Assembly (NCBI GenBank): GCA_949128115.1
Contig: OX421962.1
Coordinates: 8,774,262 to 8,838,261 of the forward strand
Source of the DNA: Anaspis maculata
Lineage: Eukaryota; Arthropoda; Insecta; Coleoptera; Scraptiidae
Direction: 5' to 3'
Length of the DNA: 64,000 bases
The notes under the pieces are model-generated. The model saw only the letters and a program-made list of their open reading frames with translations, made no database searches and was not told the origin of the DNA. A program made the position numbers and the translations under genes. The stretch's first letter is position 1. The number at the start of each line of letters is the position of its first letter. Positions 33,250 to 43,203 of this stretch are shown here, piece after piece.

Positions 33250-33866
33250 CCCTTGGATACCTAAGCTACGAAAATCTACGTTGAGACCCAAGCGGGGTCA
33301 CTAGGGTCCCCCGCCAATTTTTCGCAAATTTCACGTGCCAGATATTGCCAGATTATTCAAAACACTTGATAACTTCATAATAACCACTTAGACGTATTAT
33401 AGTGGGAGATTTTACTATGGATATTGAGAAGAAATGAAATACATTTTTATAAATTTGGAAATAGTCTCAAAACACTGACTGTCCACTTATAAAGAAGAGA
33501 ATATGACTGAAAATGAGCCAAAAATAGATTATTCTCTCATAGCACAATCAACAGACATGAAAGCAGTAATGTTCCGCCGATGGGCATCGCAAATTTTTTT
33601 CGACGAGTATCGCAGGCCATTTGGCATGCTGAATTATCAAAATCACATAGATACCCAAGTAGGGTATTTTGGGGGCCCACTCACCTTATTTATCCTAGTT
33701 ATTTCACACCTGTGCTGAAATTTCCAAAATTTGACATTGAGACTCAAGCCCACATTCCATAAGACAAATAGCTGTGAATTGGATCGCCTACTCCCACATA
33801 CGAAAAAGTTACAGCCAATTTTCCGAATGTGGGGGACCCAGGTTACCCCGCTTAGGCATCTAAGGG
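33250..33866. mobile_element. piggyBac-like MITE, 617 bp, TTAA-flanked
   Basis: Starts CCCTTGGATACCTAAGC and ends GCATCTAAGGG (inverted as CCCTTAGATGCCTAAGC). TTAA is present on both sides (33246-33249 and 33867-33870). TTAA target plus CCC...GGG ends is the piggyBac signature. Sub-terminal AAGCGGGGT and GGGTCCCCC also pair. Internal GAGACCCAAGC/GATACCCAAGT blocks repeat. No transposase frame. Confidence 0.8.
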
Positions 33867-33870
33867 TTAA

Positions 33871-34159
33871 GCCAATACGTACCTAATAATTGTAATGGAT
33901 TATATTGGTTAGGGTCCGGTGTAATAAAGGGCAACACGATTTCGATGATTCCAAAAACGAGAACAGATGGAAAACACTGTCCTAGAAGGTTTTCTGATAG
34001 AAAATTTGCGGATCATCCACAAACTTTTGAAAAAAAAATTAAAATTAATTAAAAAAAAACCAAGAATGTTACGAAAATACGTAGTGTATTATTGACGCCA
34101 GACAGTTATGCAACTGCACAAACGCAGTGGAATTGGAAATAAACCAATGATAACAGTAA
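33871..34159. other. No recognisable gene
   Basis: Short spacer with poly-A tracts. Confidence 0.3.
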
Positions 34160-34915
34160 TTTACGGGACCGGGAGCAAAACAGGGGTGCTGGGCGGGGAG
34201 AATCTGAAATTAATGCGCAGTACAACAAAGAAGAAGGCAGAAATTCGCTAGAAATGGTGGAAAGAGCATAGAAACACATTTTATTTCGCATGGAGGAGGC
34301 AATGAACGCCAGGAAAGAAAGAGCAAGACCGACATGATACGGGACCGGGAAGCAAAAGAGGGGTGTTGGGTGAAGAGAAGCTAAAAACAACCCGACGCAC
34401 AACAAAGAAGGAAAGAAAGAATCGGTCAAACTCGTGAGAAAAGCATTAAAAAAGTGACCAGCGGGACCGGTGAACAAAACAGGGGTGTTGGGCGGGAAGA
34501 ATTTAAAAGTAATGCGCAGTACAACAAAGAAAAAGGCAGAAATTTGCTGGAAATGGTGGAAAGAGCATAGAAACACATTTTATTTCGCATGGAGAAGGCA
34601 ATGAACGCCAGGAAAGAAAGAGCAAGACCGACATGATACGGGACCGGGAAGCAAAAGAGGGGTGTTGGGTGAAGAGAAGCTAAAAACAACCCGACGCACA
34701 ACAAAGAAGGAAAGAAAGAATCGGTCAAACTCGTGAGAAAAGCATTAAAAAAGTGACCAGCGGGACCGGGGAACAAAACAGGGGTGTTGGGCGGGAAGAA
34801 TTTAAAAGTAATGCGCAGTACAACAAAGAAAAAGGCAGAAATTTGCTGGAAATGGTGGAAAGAGGAGAAGGAGGCAGAAATTTGCTGAAAATGGTGGAAA
34901 GAGCATAGAAACAAA
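34160..34915. repeat. 299-bp tandem repeat, about 2.4 copies
   Basis: GCAGTACAACAAAGAA, CATTTTATTTCGCATGGAG, GACCGACATGATACGGGACC and CAAACTCGTGAGAAAAGC recur 299 bp apart. The first two units are nearly identical, so the duplication is recent. Minus-strand frames of 156 and 195 codons overlap here, but because 299 is not divisible by three they switch frame between units, and I do not call a gene. Confidence 0.85.
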
Positions 34916-34935
34916 AGGTTGACAAATGGAAGAGA

Positions 34936-35440
34936 ATAAATAAATAAATAAATAAATAAATAAATCTTTATTTCTCTTAGGACTGTAGGTACAGCATGAG
35001 AATTGTCACACAATATGATTTGGTCAGAGATATAGAGAATATAGAGTAAAACGTCAACAAATCACAATATATAAAAATTACACTCAAATATCACAGATAC
35101 ACTTTGGCTAATTTATTATCTAATGTCGTACAATCAAGATATTCTTGAATTGAATGAAAATTATGAGCTAGAAGCAATGATTTAATTTTGTTTTTGAATA
35201 CAGATAGGTTTTACAGTCAGATAGAGAGACGTCAGAGTCAAAATGCTTGGTAAAATTTCAGCTTGGAAATAACCAGTTGAACTAGAATTGTTCAATTGGG
35301 AATTGATAAAAGGATCCATCGTGCTCAAAAGGGAGTTGTATAATATAAAGTTGTAGTAAATAAGTCTTCTCCACTTGTTTTTTATATCGTTTACTGGAGT
35401 TTTGGCTAATTAAATATATAAAGTTATTTTCAAAACTGAT
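34936..35440 (-). mobile_element. LINE 3' end with (ATTT)n tail, copy A
   Basis: From an (AAAT)n tract (34936-34963, the tail on the minus strand) through TTTATTTCTCTTAG, ACAGCATGAGAATTGTCACA and AAATTATGAGCTAGAAGCAA. The same order of motifs occurs next to reverse transcriptase sequence at 57938-58730, which identifies the family. The upstream edge is approximate. Confidence 0.6.
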
Positions 35441-35786
35441 GTGACATAGCATAGAACTTTATGTCTAAGTAATGATGTAACAATGAAAAATAGACGTAAC
35501 AGGTAAAACAACAAAAAAAAATGAAGGAGAGGATTATAAAATTGAGAGTGGAGCTGGTATAATGTAGATGTTGTCAAAATCGGTTTGTTCGTTGAGGAGG
35601 CTATCTGGGTCAAGATTGTATTGTTTTTTTTTATTTGCAAAATTTCAGAAAATTCAATTAGGTGTCTGTTGTCAAGTTTTTGGATTGGTTTCAACCTCAA
35701 ATCTTATTTCAGATCATTTGATTGTGAAAAATCGTCAATTGAGGCTTCACTTTAATCTTCATCATTTGAGTTTGGTCTCGGAAACC
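35441..35786. other. No recognisable gene
   Basis: AT-rich. Contains TTCATCATTTGAGTTTGGTC (about 35758), related to modules at 18161 and 53974. Confidence 0.3.
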
Positions 35787-38432
35787 CAGTAGTCCGGATG
35801 GTAAGCGCCATCAACCTTGCACGGAATGATTCCGCGATGCCACTTGGTGCCAATGTTATACTTATGTACCCATACCTTCATTTTGAGAGGTGGAGCCAAG
35901 ATGGCGTTCCGTGCAGACGCCGTATACAGGGCGATCAAAAATGCAAAAACTCCAATTCATGAACCAAAGAAGTTGGAGTCATCAAAATCAGCTAGTAGGT
36001 TCACAATTCAATGCTTGTCAAGTTAAAACAAGCCGCGTCTGAATACCTTCAGCCGTCTCTGGAATATTTTGTATTTAGTGGTCGGTTTCATGAGAATGGA
36101 CATTTTCCAATAAATCAGTGATTTTCCAAGATATTCGGATGAATTTTTTTATTTTCACAAGAATGACCTCATGAATAAAATGTGGTGTGTTGCCACCGTT
36201 CCTGCCTACTATTTTTGGAAATATGTTAGTCAACTGGTTTTTCCCTCATGGCCGTCATCTTGAATTCGCCCATTATGGAGCAAGTGGAAAATCAGTTGGA
36301 ACTAGTAGTAGGTATGAATGTATAGTTGGGAGTTACCATGCCTGTAAAAGTTTGGCCACCCTTTCAAATTTGTTCTTTGGGACCCTTGAAGACATTCAAG
36401 AAGAGTGGCCAAAGTGAGTCTCCGGGAAGTTTTCTGCAGGACACCGGAAACAAGATGGCGGCTCAAAAATATCGGAAACAATTATAACTCGGCCTTTAGT
36501 TGACCTATGAATGAAATTTTAACGGTCATACCTATGTTTACCTTTTTGTCGAAGAACATAGATTGAAAAAGAATAATATAGGGTAACAGCACCAGTAAAT
36601 GAGGGAACTACATTTTTCCCAATATTTTGTACCGTTTTTTCTCGACTGTACTGACTGCACCTAATGTAAGGTACAATTGTAATCATTTACTACTGGTGCT
36701 GTTACCCTACATTCAGAGTTTTGATTTTAAGTTATTATCATGTTCATCAACAAAATGTAAAACATTGATGTATTCGTTTTCATTTCATTTTTGGGTCAAA
36801 TATAAAATATAAGACGAATAATAATGATTACTTTCGATATTTTTGTCGGTCATTTTGTCTCCGGGGCCTTGTGTTAGACTTCCCGGTGGCTCACTTTGGC
36901 CACCTGTCTAAATTGCCTTCAAAGACCCCAAAAAATAATTGTACATTACATTAGGCGCAGTGAGTGCAGTCGAGAAAAAACGTTACAAAATATTGGGAAA
37001 AAATGTAGTTCCCTCATTCACTGGTGCTGTTACCCTAAATTTTGTTTTTCAATCATCCATGTTTTTTAACAAAAGGGTGAACATGAATATAACCGTTGAA
37101 ATTTCATTCGTAGGTCAACTGAAGGCCGAGTTATAATTGTTTCCGATATTTTTGAGCCGCCATCTTGTTTCCGGTGTCCTGCAAAAAACTTCCAAGAGAC
37201 TCACTTTGGCCACCCTTCTTAAATGTCTCTAAAAGGGTCCCAAAGAACAAATTTGAAAGAGTGGCCAAACTTTCACGGGCATGGTAACTCCCAACTATAA
37301 TAACACCAAGATTCATACGCATTATAGTGGTAATGGCCATAGTCAATAATCTTAATGTAAAAATTAGGCGTTCGCAGTGAGTAACATCAATTGACCATTC
37401 CATAAGGAAATGTTAAATTCATTTTTATGAATTTTACAGCACTTTGGCGCTTACCACGACCAAAATGTCCATTGTAAAGAAGAACATGGGGGTTTCAAAA
37501 CCATCCAATGTCTTGTTCCAGATGAACTACGGAACCATTTTGTTTCTTCATCAGCCATTTCCGGAATATAATGAGTATATCATGAAAAAATGGGATAAGT
37601 TTAGGAAATTTGTTAAATTTGATGAATTTTCTCGTTTTTAAATCGCTGGTTATTTTTAGCGATGGGTCAATTTTGGTATTAGAGATTATTTTCTAATGTG
37701 CACAAATATCAAACAGATCAAACAAGATAATGGATTGTTTTGAAACCCTATATTCATCTTTACAATGGTCATTTTGGTCGGGGTGATCGCCGAAGTACTA
37801 TAAAATTCGTAAAAATAGGTTATACATTCCCTACTGTCCAATTCGTTAAAGTTACGGACTGGAAAACGGTTATTTTTGCATTTAGATTGGTTATTATGAC
37901 CACTACTACTAGTTCCAATTGATTTCCAACGTATTCCATGATTAGCGAATTCAATATGGCGACCATAAGGAAGAAATCACTTGACTGTCATTTTCGCAAA
38001 TAGTAGGCGGGGAGGATGACAACGCATCACATTTCATTCATAAGGTCATTCTTTGTGAAAATGAAAAATTTCATCCGAATATCTTGAAAAATAACTGATT
38101 TATTGGGAAATATCCATTTCCATGAAACTGACCACTAAATTCAAAATATCTCGGAAACGGCTAAAGATATTCAGACGCGCCTTGTTTCAACTTGATGGGC
38201 ATTGAATTGTTAAACCTACACGCTGATTTTCATGACTTCAACTTTTTTGGTTCATGAGTTGGAGTTTTTGCATTTTTGATCACCCTATATACGGCGTCTG
38301 CACGGACCGCAATCTTGGCTCCACCTCTTGAAATGAAGGTATGAGTACATTTAACATTCGTGCCAAGTGGCGTCGCGGAATTATCAATTGCAAGGTGGCA
38401 GTGGTATTTGGCACTTAACATCCGGACTACAG
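35787..38432. repeat. 2.65-kb palindrome
   Basis: CAGTAGTCCGGATGGTAAGC at the left is mirrored by TTAACATCCGGACTACAG at the right. Pairing continues through TGGAGCCAAGATGGCG, AACTCCAA(T/C)TCATGAACC, AATAAATCAGT, GGGAGTTACCATGCC, CAAGATGGCGGCTCAAAAAT and AGGGTAACAGCACCAGT to a centre near 36805. The right arm is longer because of the nested hairpin below. No target duplication or transposase frame. Confidence 0.85.
37310..37905. repeat. About 590-bp hairpin nested in right arm of the palindrome
   Basis: TTGGCGCTTACCACGACC, AAATGTCCATTGTAAAG and TTTCAAAACC pair with GGTCGGGGTGATCGCCG-side blocks (GAAACCCT, CTTTACAATGGTCATTTTGG). The left arm of the large palindrome lacks it: CATACCTACTACTAG-type sequence is continuous there, so this is an insertion. 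Confidence 0.65.
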
Positions 38433-39019
38433 GCTGGTTTTACATTTTCAACCGGAAAATTCCCTCTGTGATCGTCCACGATAACTGCCGAACCGTTTAC
38501 CTGATCAACTTTAAACCTCGCTTTAAACTTGGTGTGCGAACATGGTTTCTCCGTGAAATGACCGGGTTAATTTTTGGTTGTCATTTGTTGAACAAAACTG
38601 TCACTATCAATAAATGACACAAGCTATATCTCATGGAACTTGACTTGCAATGAATCATTTGAAAGCCCTTGAAAAACTGTATTCAGAACAGTTGGGAGTA
38701 TTTTGCTATCTGTTATCTGTCGAATATGTTGAAAAATGCCAAAATCTGAAACTTTGCAATTTAAATATCCAAAATTTATACGACAGATTCAAGCCAAACT
38801 CGTCAGGTAGGAGCAGTACCAAAGAATCAAGCAAATGCTGGAGTTGCAGATTCCTATATCGTTCACCAGACGGACGCTATGAATTTTCAAAGCTTGGCCT
38901 GACCGATTCTAGCCGGGCTTGCCTGTTCGCTCGACTTTTGACCCATTTAATTTCCTTAGCAACCAAACCAAGAGGTACGTTTTTGAAATGAATCGTATCA
39001 TTGTCAAAGTGACAACATG
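38433..39019. other. No firm gene
   Basis: A 113-codon ATG frame at 38650-38991 has no recognisable domain and no splice support. I mark it as an unassigned open frame only. Confidence 0.3.
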
Positions 39020-39440
39020 GATGCTGTTCTCGGTGTTTTCTTTTGTCTCTTCTTGCATAATTCAAGGCAACAGTGCGCCCCGATCCTTTGTGTCTTCAAG
39101 TGTTGTTTGGGGCTCCATAAACCCCATTGTGTTTTCTATAGCTAGCAACTTCAGATGCCCATCCCGTTGACGTATGAATACGTGCAAGCTCTAATGTCTG
39201 CTGATTTCTTGTATGATTCGGTACCGGGGTCCCATGCGTCTTTCTGCCATTTAAAAAGCCCTCATGTGGCCCCCATCCATGACTATCAAACATTATTGCC
39301 GTTTCAGGTCAACACGGCGCCCTTGTGTCTCCTTAGATTGGTTGAAGCCCTATAGGCTCCTTGGTGTCCATGGGTGTCTCTTGGAGCCTCCGCTGAGCCC
39401 CCTCTTGTTTTTTTTTAGTATTCATAACTCTTGTGCCGCT
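39020..39440. repeat. GC-rich minisatellite patch
   Basis: TTTGTGTCTTCAAGTG, TTGTTTGGGGCTCCATAA and CTTGTGTCTCC/GAGCCCCC motifs match the 5013-5490 minisatellite in the same orientation. Confidence 0.45.
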
Positions 39441-39560
39441 AGGTGTGGTTCGAACCCAACCACCTGATGGGCTCGAAGCATCATTTCACAGGTCAATCAG
39501 GGGCCCTGAATTGCAGTAATCAGAATTCTGCCCCAGGTTTTCAATCCGTGAACTGATATA

Positions 39561-41042
39561 CAGGGTGGTGAAAATTTCGATGCTCACCATCGGTATCTTG
39601 GAAACGGTAAGAGATACGAGGTCGGTTAAATTAGAAGAAAGTTGCGCATTTTTGTGGCGATTGACAATCTGAAAAGAAACTTTGAATATTTTGATTGGTT
39701 TACGATTTATCACGAAAAAACAGAAAATTTTGATTTCAGAAATTATTTTTTATCTTTCCAACCATTCAAGCTATTTCAATCAAACTTAGTACCTAGTTTT
39801 ATGTTTTTGATCACTCGGAGTCGATCAACGTTGAGAGAAATTTTCCAGGCCTTCTAGATGTCAAATTATGATAGTCAACTTTTGTTTTTCTTATGGCCGC
39901 CATATTGGATTTTTGCACTAATTGATAGAGAAAAAAATTAGCTTTCCGAATTAGTTACCAACATGTTCCTTTTATGACATTTTTAGCGTCAAATTTTGAA
40001 ATTTTCGTAAATTATTGACAAAATCGGGAATGCTTTGGAAAACAATTGAAATATTATCAATAGTAACAATAAAAAAAAGACAGATTGTGTTCAATTGACG
40101 TATCTAAGGGCTCGATACCAAGTTGCAGGCGCAAAGTTTCGGACGGCGTAACTCGCCAAATACAGCGCGGTCTGATTGGTTGATATCCGCCGTTACTATG
40201 GTAACGGCACTTACGGCGGTCTCACAGCCCCAACTTGGTATCGAGCCGTAACTTCTTAATCGTGTTTTGTGCTTGTTTGTACCGAGAGTTCATGAATTAA
40301 ATGAGTCAAGGGTGCCTGTGAATTCAAAAACGTCTGTCGAAACTAGGGTAATCCTTACTCCTTTTCTAATAAATTTGTCAAACTTCAAACTTTAACAAGA
40401 ACGATGCTAGTTCCGACAGACGTTTTTGAACAACAGACACCCTTGACCATTCAACTTATGAACTACCGGTACAAACAAGCACAAAACACGATTAAGAAGT
40501 TAGATACGTCAATTGCACACCATCTGTCACTTTTTTGTTGTTGCTATTGATAAATATTTCAATTGTTTTTCAAAGCATTCCCGATTTTATCAATAATTTA
40601 CGAAAATTTCAAAAATTGACGCTAAAAATGTCATAAAAGAACATGTTGGTTATTAATTCGGAAAGCTAATTTTTTTCTCTATCTATTGGTGCAAAAATCC
40701 AATATGGCGGCCATAAGAAAAACAAAAGTTGACTATCATAATTTGACATCTAGAAGGCCTGGAAAATTTCTGTCAACGTTGATCGACTCCGAGTGATCAA
40801 AAACATAAAACTACCAAGTTTGATTAAAATAGCTTGAATGGTTGGAAAGATAAAAAATAATTTCTGAAATCAAAATTTTCAGTTTTTTCGTGATAAATCG
40901 TAAACCAATCAAAATATTCAAAGTTTCTTTTCAGATTGTCAATCGCCACAAAAATGCGCAACTTTCTTCTAATTTAACCGACCTCGTATCTCTTACCGTT
41001 TCCAAGATACCAATGGTGAGCATCGAAATTTTCACCACCCTG
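39561..41042. mobile_element. TA-flanked palindrome, 1.48 kb
   Basis: Starts CAGGGTGGTGAAAATTTCGA after TA (39559-39560) and ends with the reverse complement before TA (41043-41044). Arms are nearly identical, so the same 50-residue frame is read on the minus strand at 39550-39713 and on the plus strand at 40890 onward. High arm identity indicates a young or gene-converted copy. The left arm carries the MITE at 40108-40248. Confidence 0.9.
40108..40248. mobile_element. PIF/Harbinger-type MITE, 141 bp, TAA duplication
   Basis: GGGCTCGATACCAAGTTG at the start and its inverted copy CAACTTGGTATCGAGCCG at the end (17 of 18 matching). TAA lies at 40105-40107 and 40249-40251. The other palindrome arm shows the empty site as TATCTAACTTCTTAATCG (reverse complement of 40488-40505), proving the insertion and the 3-bp duplication. 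A TWA duplication and GGG...-type termini fit PIF/Harbinger. Confidence 0.85.
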
Positions 41043-41044
41043 TA

Positions 41045-42077
41045 TACCGGTTATTTTTTGAACAATATATATATGGTTCTTAAATATTTTCCAACCATTT
41101 TTCCTCCAATTTCCCGATTTTTTGTTTGTTAAAAAACAACCTCTCTATGAAACTTATCTGACCAGAGGGTTCTGACGGTGGAGGTTCTACAGCACCTTGG
41201 AACTGCTTAAACCGCAGTGCTTTATTGTGAGTATGTGTATGCAAGTCAGTTTTTCTAGATGGTCGCTCGACTTGCCGAGAACCACCCTTCTATCAAGGAC
41301 AGAGGGTTGATTTCTATGGCAGGCCGGTGATGCAGCTCTTGCAGTTGATCCTAACAAGAAAAAAAAAGACCTTGGCAGTAGTACGGTTGTTTTGCCCGGC
41401 CAGCAGTTTGCAGACCGCCTGCAAATTAGAAACTCCTCTGTCGGATTGCTGATAACCGAATTTATATTTGTATGTCAGACTCAAAATCACAGGTCCCTTT
41501 AGTGTGCACAAACAACAAGCAAAGAGGGATGAAACCCAGCCTGGAATTGATTCAAAATGAAAACTTTTCGGTATAAAGTCTAAAACTTGACTAGTTGTGT
41601 GTTGTGTGTTACCTGTGAATGAACTGACTGGAGTGTTGCTGACTGACAAGTGACAATAACAATCAGATTCTCTTTTGGGGGGGGGGGAATGAAAAAAATC
41701 AATGCCGGAGATTAAAGATTCAAGAAAATTTCGAGTGTAGGTAGGTAGGTACTCACCGGCAAGTTTCAACCAAGGGCAGCCTGAGATTGTAGTCATTCAC
41801 CTGAGCACTTTTCACGAAAACTATAAGTACCTCGATAAGTACCTACAATCACAAAAACGTGAAAAATCTTTGCAAATCGACTGGGCCATGTAACAGCTGA
41901 CTTTCAAGTGGTAACCAGCTGTCAACTGTCAGTACTGTTACTCAATACTGTCAGTGCTGTAACTGCTGTCACTGCTTATTATTTGTTATTTGTTGCTGTC
42001 GTGTTGCGCGTTGTGGATTCTGTTTTCCGAAGAATTTCCGTGGAAATTTGACGTGTTTGCCGCGAAAAGTGCGACCA
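41045..42077. other. No recognisable gene; leader of the exon at 42078
   Basis: A 160-codon minus frame (41314-41796) spans a G-run and has no domain, so I do not call it. 41920-41990 has several CTGTCA/TCAGT repeats. 42000-42077 is GC-richer and free of ATG, fitting a 5' leader. Confidence 0.35.
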
Positions 42078-42150
42078 ATGAAAGCGGACCAATTCAGGGG
42101 AGCAATGAAATCGCAAAAAGTATCAAGTCGAGATCTAAGTGAATGCCGAG
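42078..42150 (+). CDS. Candidate first coding exon
   Basis: GCGACCAATG opens 24 codons (MKADQFRGAMKSQKVSS and onward) and closes at GAG|GTGAGT, a perfect 5' splice site (intron from 42151, phase 1). The 75 bp before it contain no ATG and CpG-containing GC-richer DNA. TCAGT initiator-like sequences lie 120-160 bp upstream. The peptide is basic, without signal peptide or known domain. Downstream exons are not identified and could lie beyond the window. The alternative is a chance ORF in a non-coding first exon. Confidence 0.4.
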
Positions 42151-42286
42151 GTGAGTGTTCTTGATTTCATAGTAGATTACGTGATTACGAGGTAAGTAGA
42201 TTACATTGTAACTAATGGTGCGATTCTCTGAAAAAGAGCATCCAGTAAAGGCTCTGTTAAGCCCATTTCACACGATGGCATGACAA

Positions 42287-42745
42287 GGGAGCTCCTAATT
42301 TACGGACTGGACAACTCGCCGTCTAGACAAACAAGACCAATGGCATCTTGTGACCCACTCTCAAATTTACCTACTAATAACCCTCGTAATAACCGCACAA
42401 TCAGACTCACAATTTTATTTATTCATCCCCCGGAGAACATTCGCGTGAATCCACCCTTACACAATTTCAACCCCTATTCTGGTCCGTCGCATAAAATCTC
42501 GACGGACTGGCTATTTGTGGCGGTCCGACCAAAATGAAACTTGGCACATGTGGAGACATCCTTCCGAGCTATATTTTTGTGATTCCACCCCTTCAAAATT
42601 TCAACCCCTATTCTTGTCCGTCGCATAAAATCTGACGGACTGGCTATTTGTAGTGGTAGTGGTCCTTGAATGTCTAGACGTCTGGTCCGTCAGACGGTTC
42701 TTATCTAGACGTCTGGTCTTCTGGTCCGTAAATTAGGTAGTACCC
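42287..42745. repeat. 459-bp inverted-repeat element
   Basis: GGGAGCTCCTAATTTACGGA at the left is mirrored by TCCGTAAATTAGGTAGTACCC at the right, followed inward by GTCTAGAC-type blocks. In between, GTCCGTCGCATAAAATCT..GACGGACTGGCTATTTGT occurs twice (about 42481 and 42617). GACAA near both ends is not adjacent to both termini, so no target duplication is claimed. Confidence 0.65.
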
Positions 42746-43203
42746 TGCGACAATTTTTGATAGAAATATATTGAATAATTTTCAACATTTCTCTTGAAAT
42801 CTGCACTTCCATGGTGTAGGTAGTGCACAAAGGTGGTAAAGTGCATTTTTTCAGTCAAATGGGGTTAACTACGTTAGGCTAGAATTTTGAGTCTAAGTTA
42901 TCATATGCTTCAACGTGGTAAGTTGAGGCTCAGTTTTTCAACGCAATAGAGGCACCTGAAACTTTCCGAATAAAGGATTGCGAGTTCGATCCTAGTTGGA
43001 GACACCCAATTTTTTTTTGTACCTTCAAGTGATTTTCCATCTTGAAAATTATCCAAGGGAGGATAGTGCTTATTTCTAAGCATCTTTGACTTTTTTTTCG
43101 ACATAATCAATCTTTTGATGGAGTTCTGGAAGCATAATAAACACAATGAGTGAAGATCGCATTATTACGTATAGTACAGGAATTTAAGCTGAAATATCAC
43201 TTC
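42746..43203. other. Spacer with tRNA-like B-box remnant
   Basis: GCGAGTTCGATCCTAG at about 42979 resembles a pol III B box (GGTTCGANTCC). The preceding 50 bp resemble a degenerate tRNA D and anticodon region, but cloverleaf pairing is poor. A tRNA-derived SINE relic is possible. A weak call. Confidence 0.25.

Noticed and set aside
34106..35013. Minus frames of 156 and 195 codons
   Set aside because: They cover a 299-bp tandem repeat and change reading frame between units. Phe/Leu/Ser-rich low-complexity sequence.
38650..38991. 113-codon plus ORF with ATG
   Set aside because: No domain, signal peptide or poly(A) context. Kept only as an unassigned frame.
41314..41796. 160-codon minus ORF with ATG
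   Set aside because: Spans a G homopolymer and has no recognisable domain, leader or splice context.
42979..43010. B-box-like GAGTTCGATCC, considered as a tRNA gene
   Set aside because: Acceptor and D-arm pairing are poor. At most a SINE relic.
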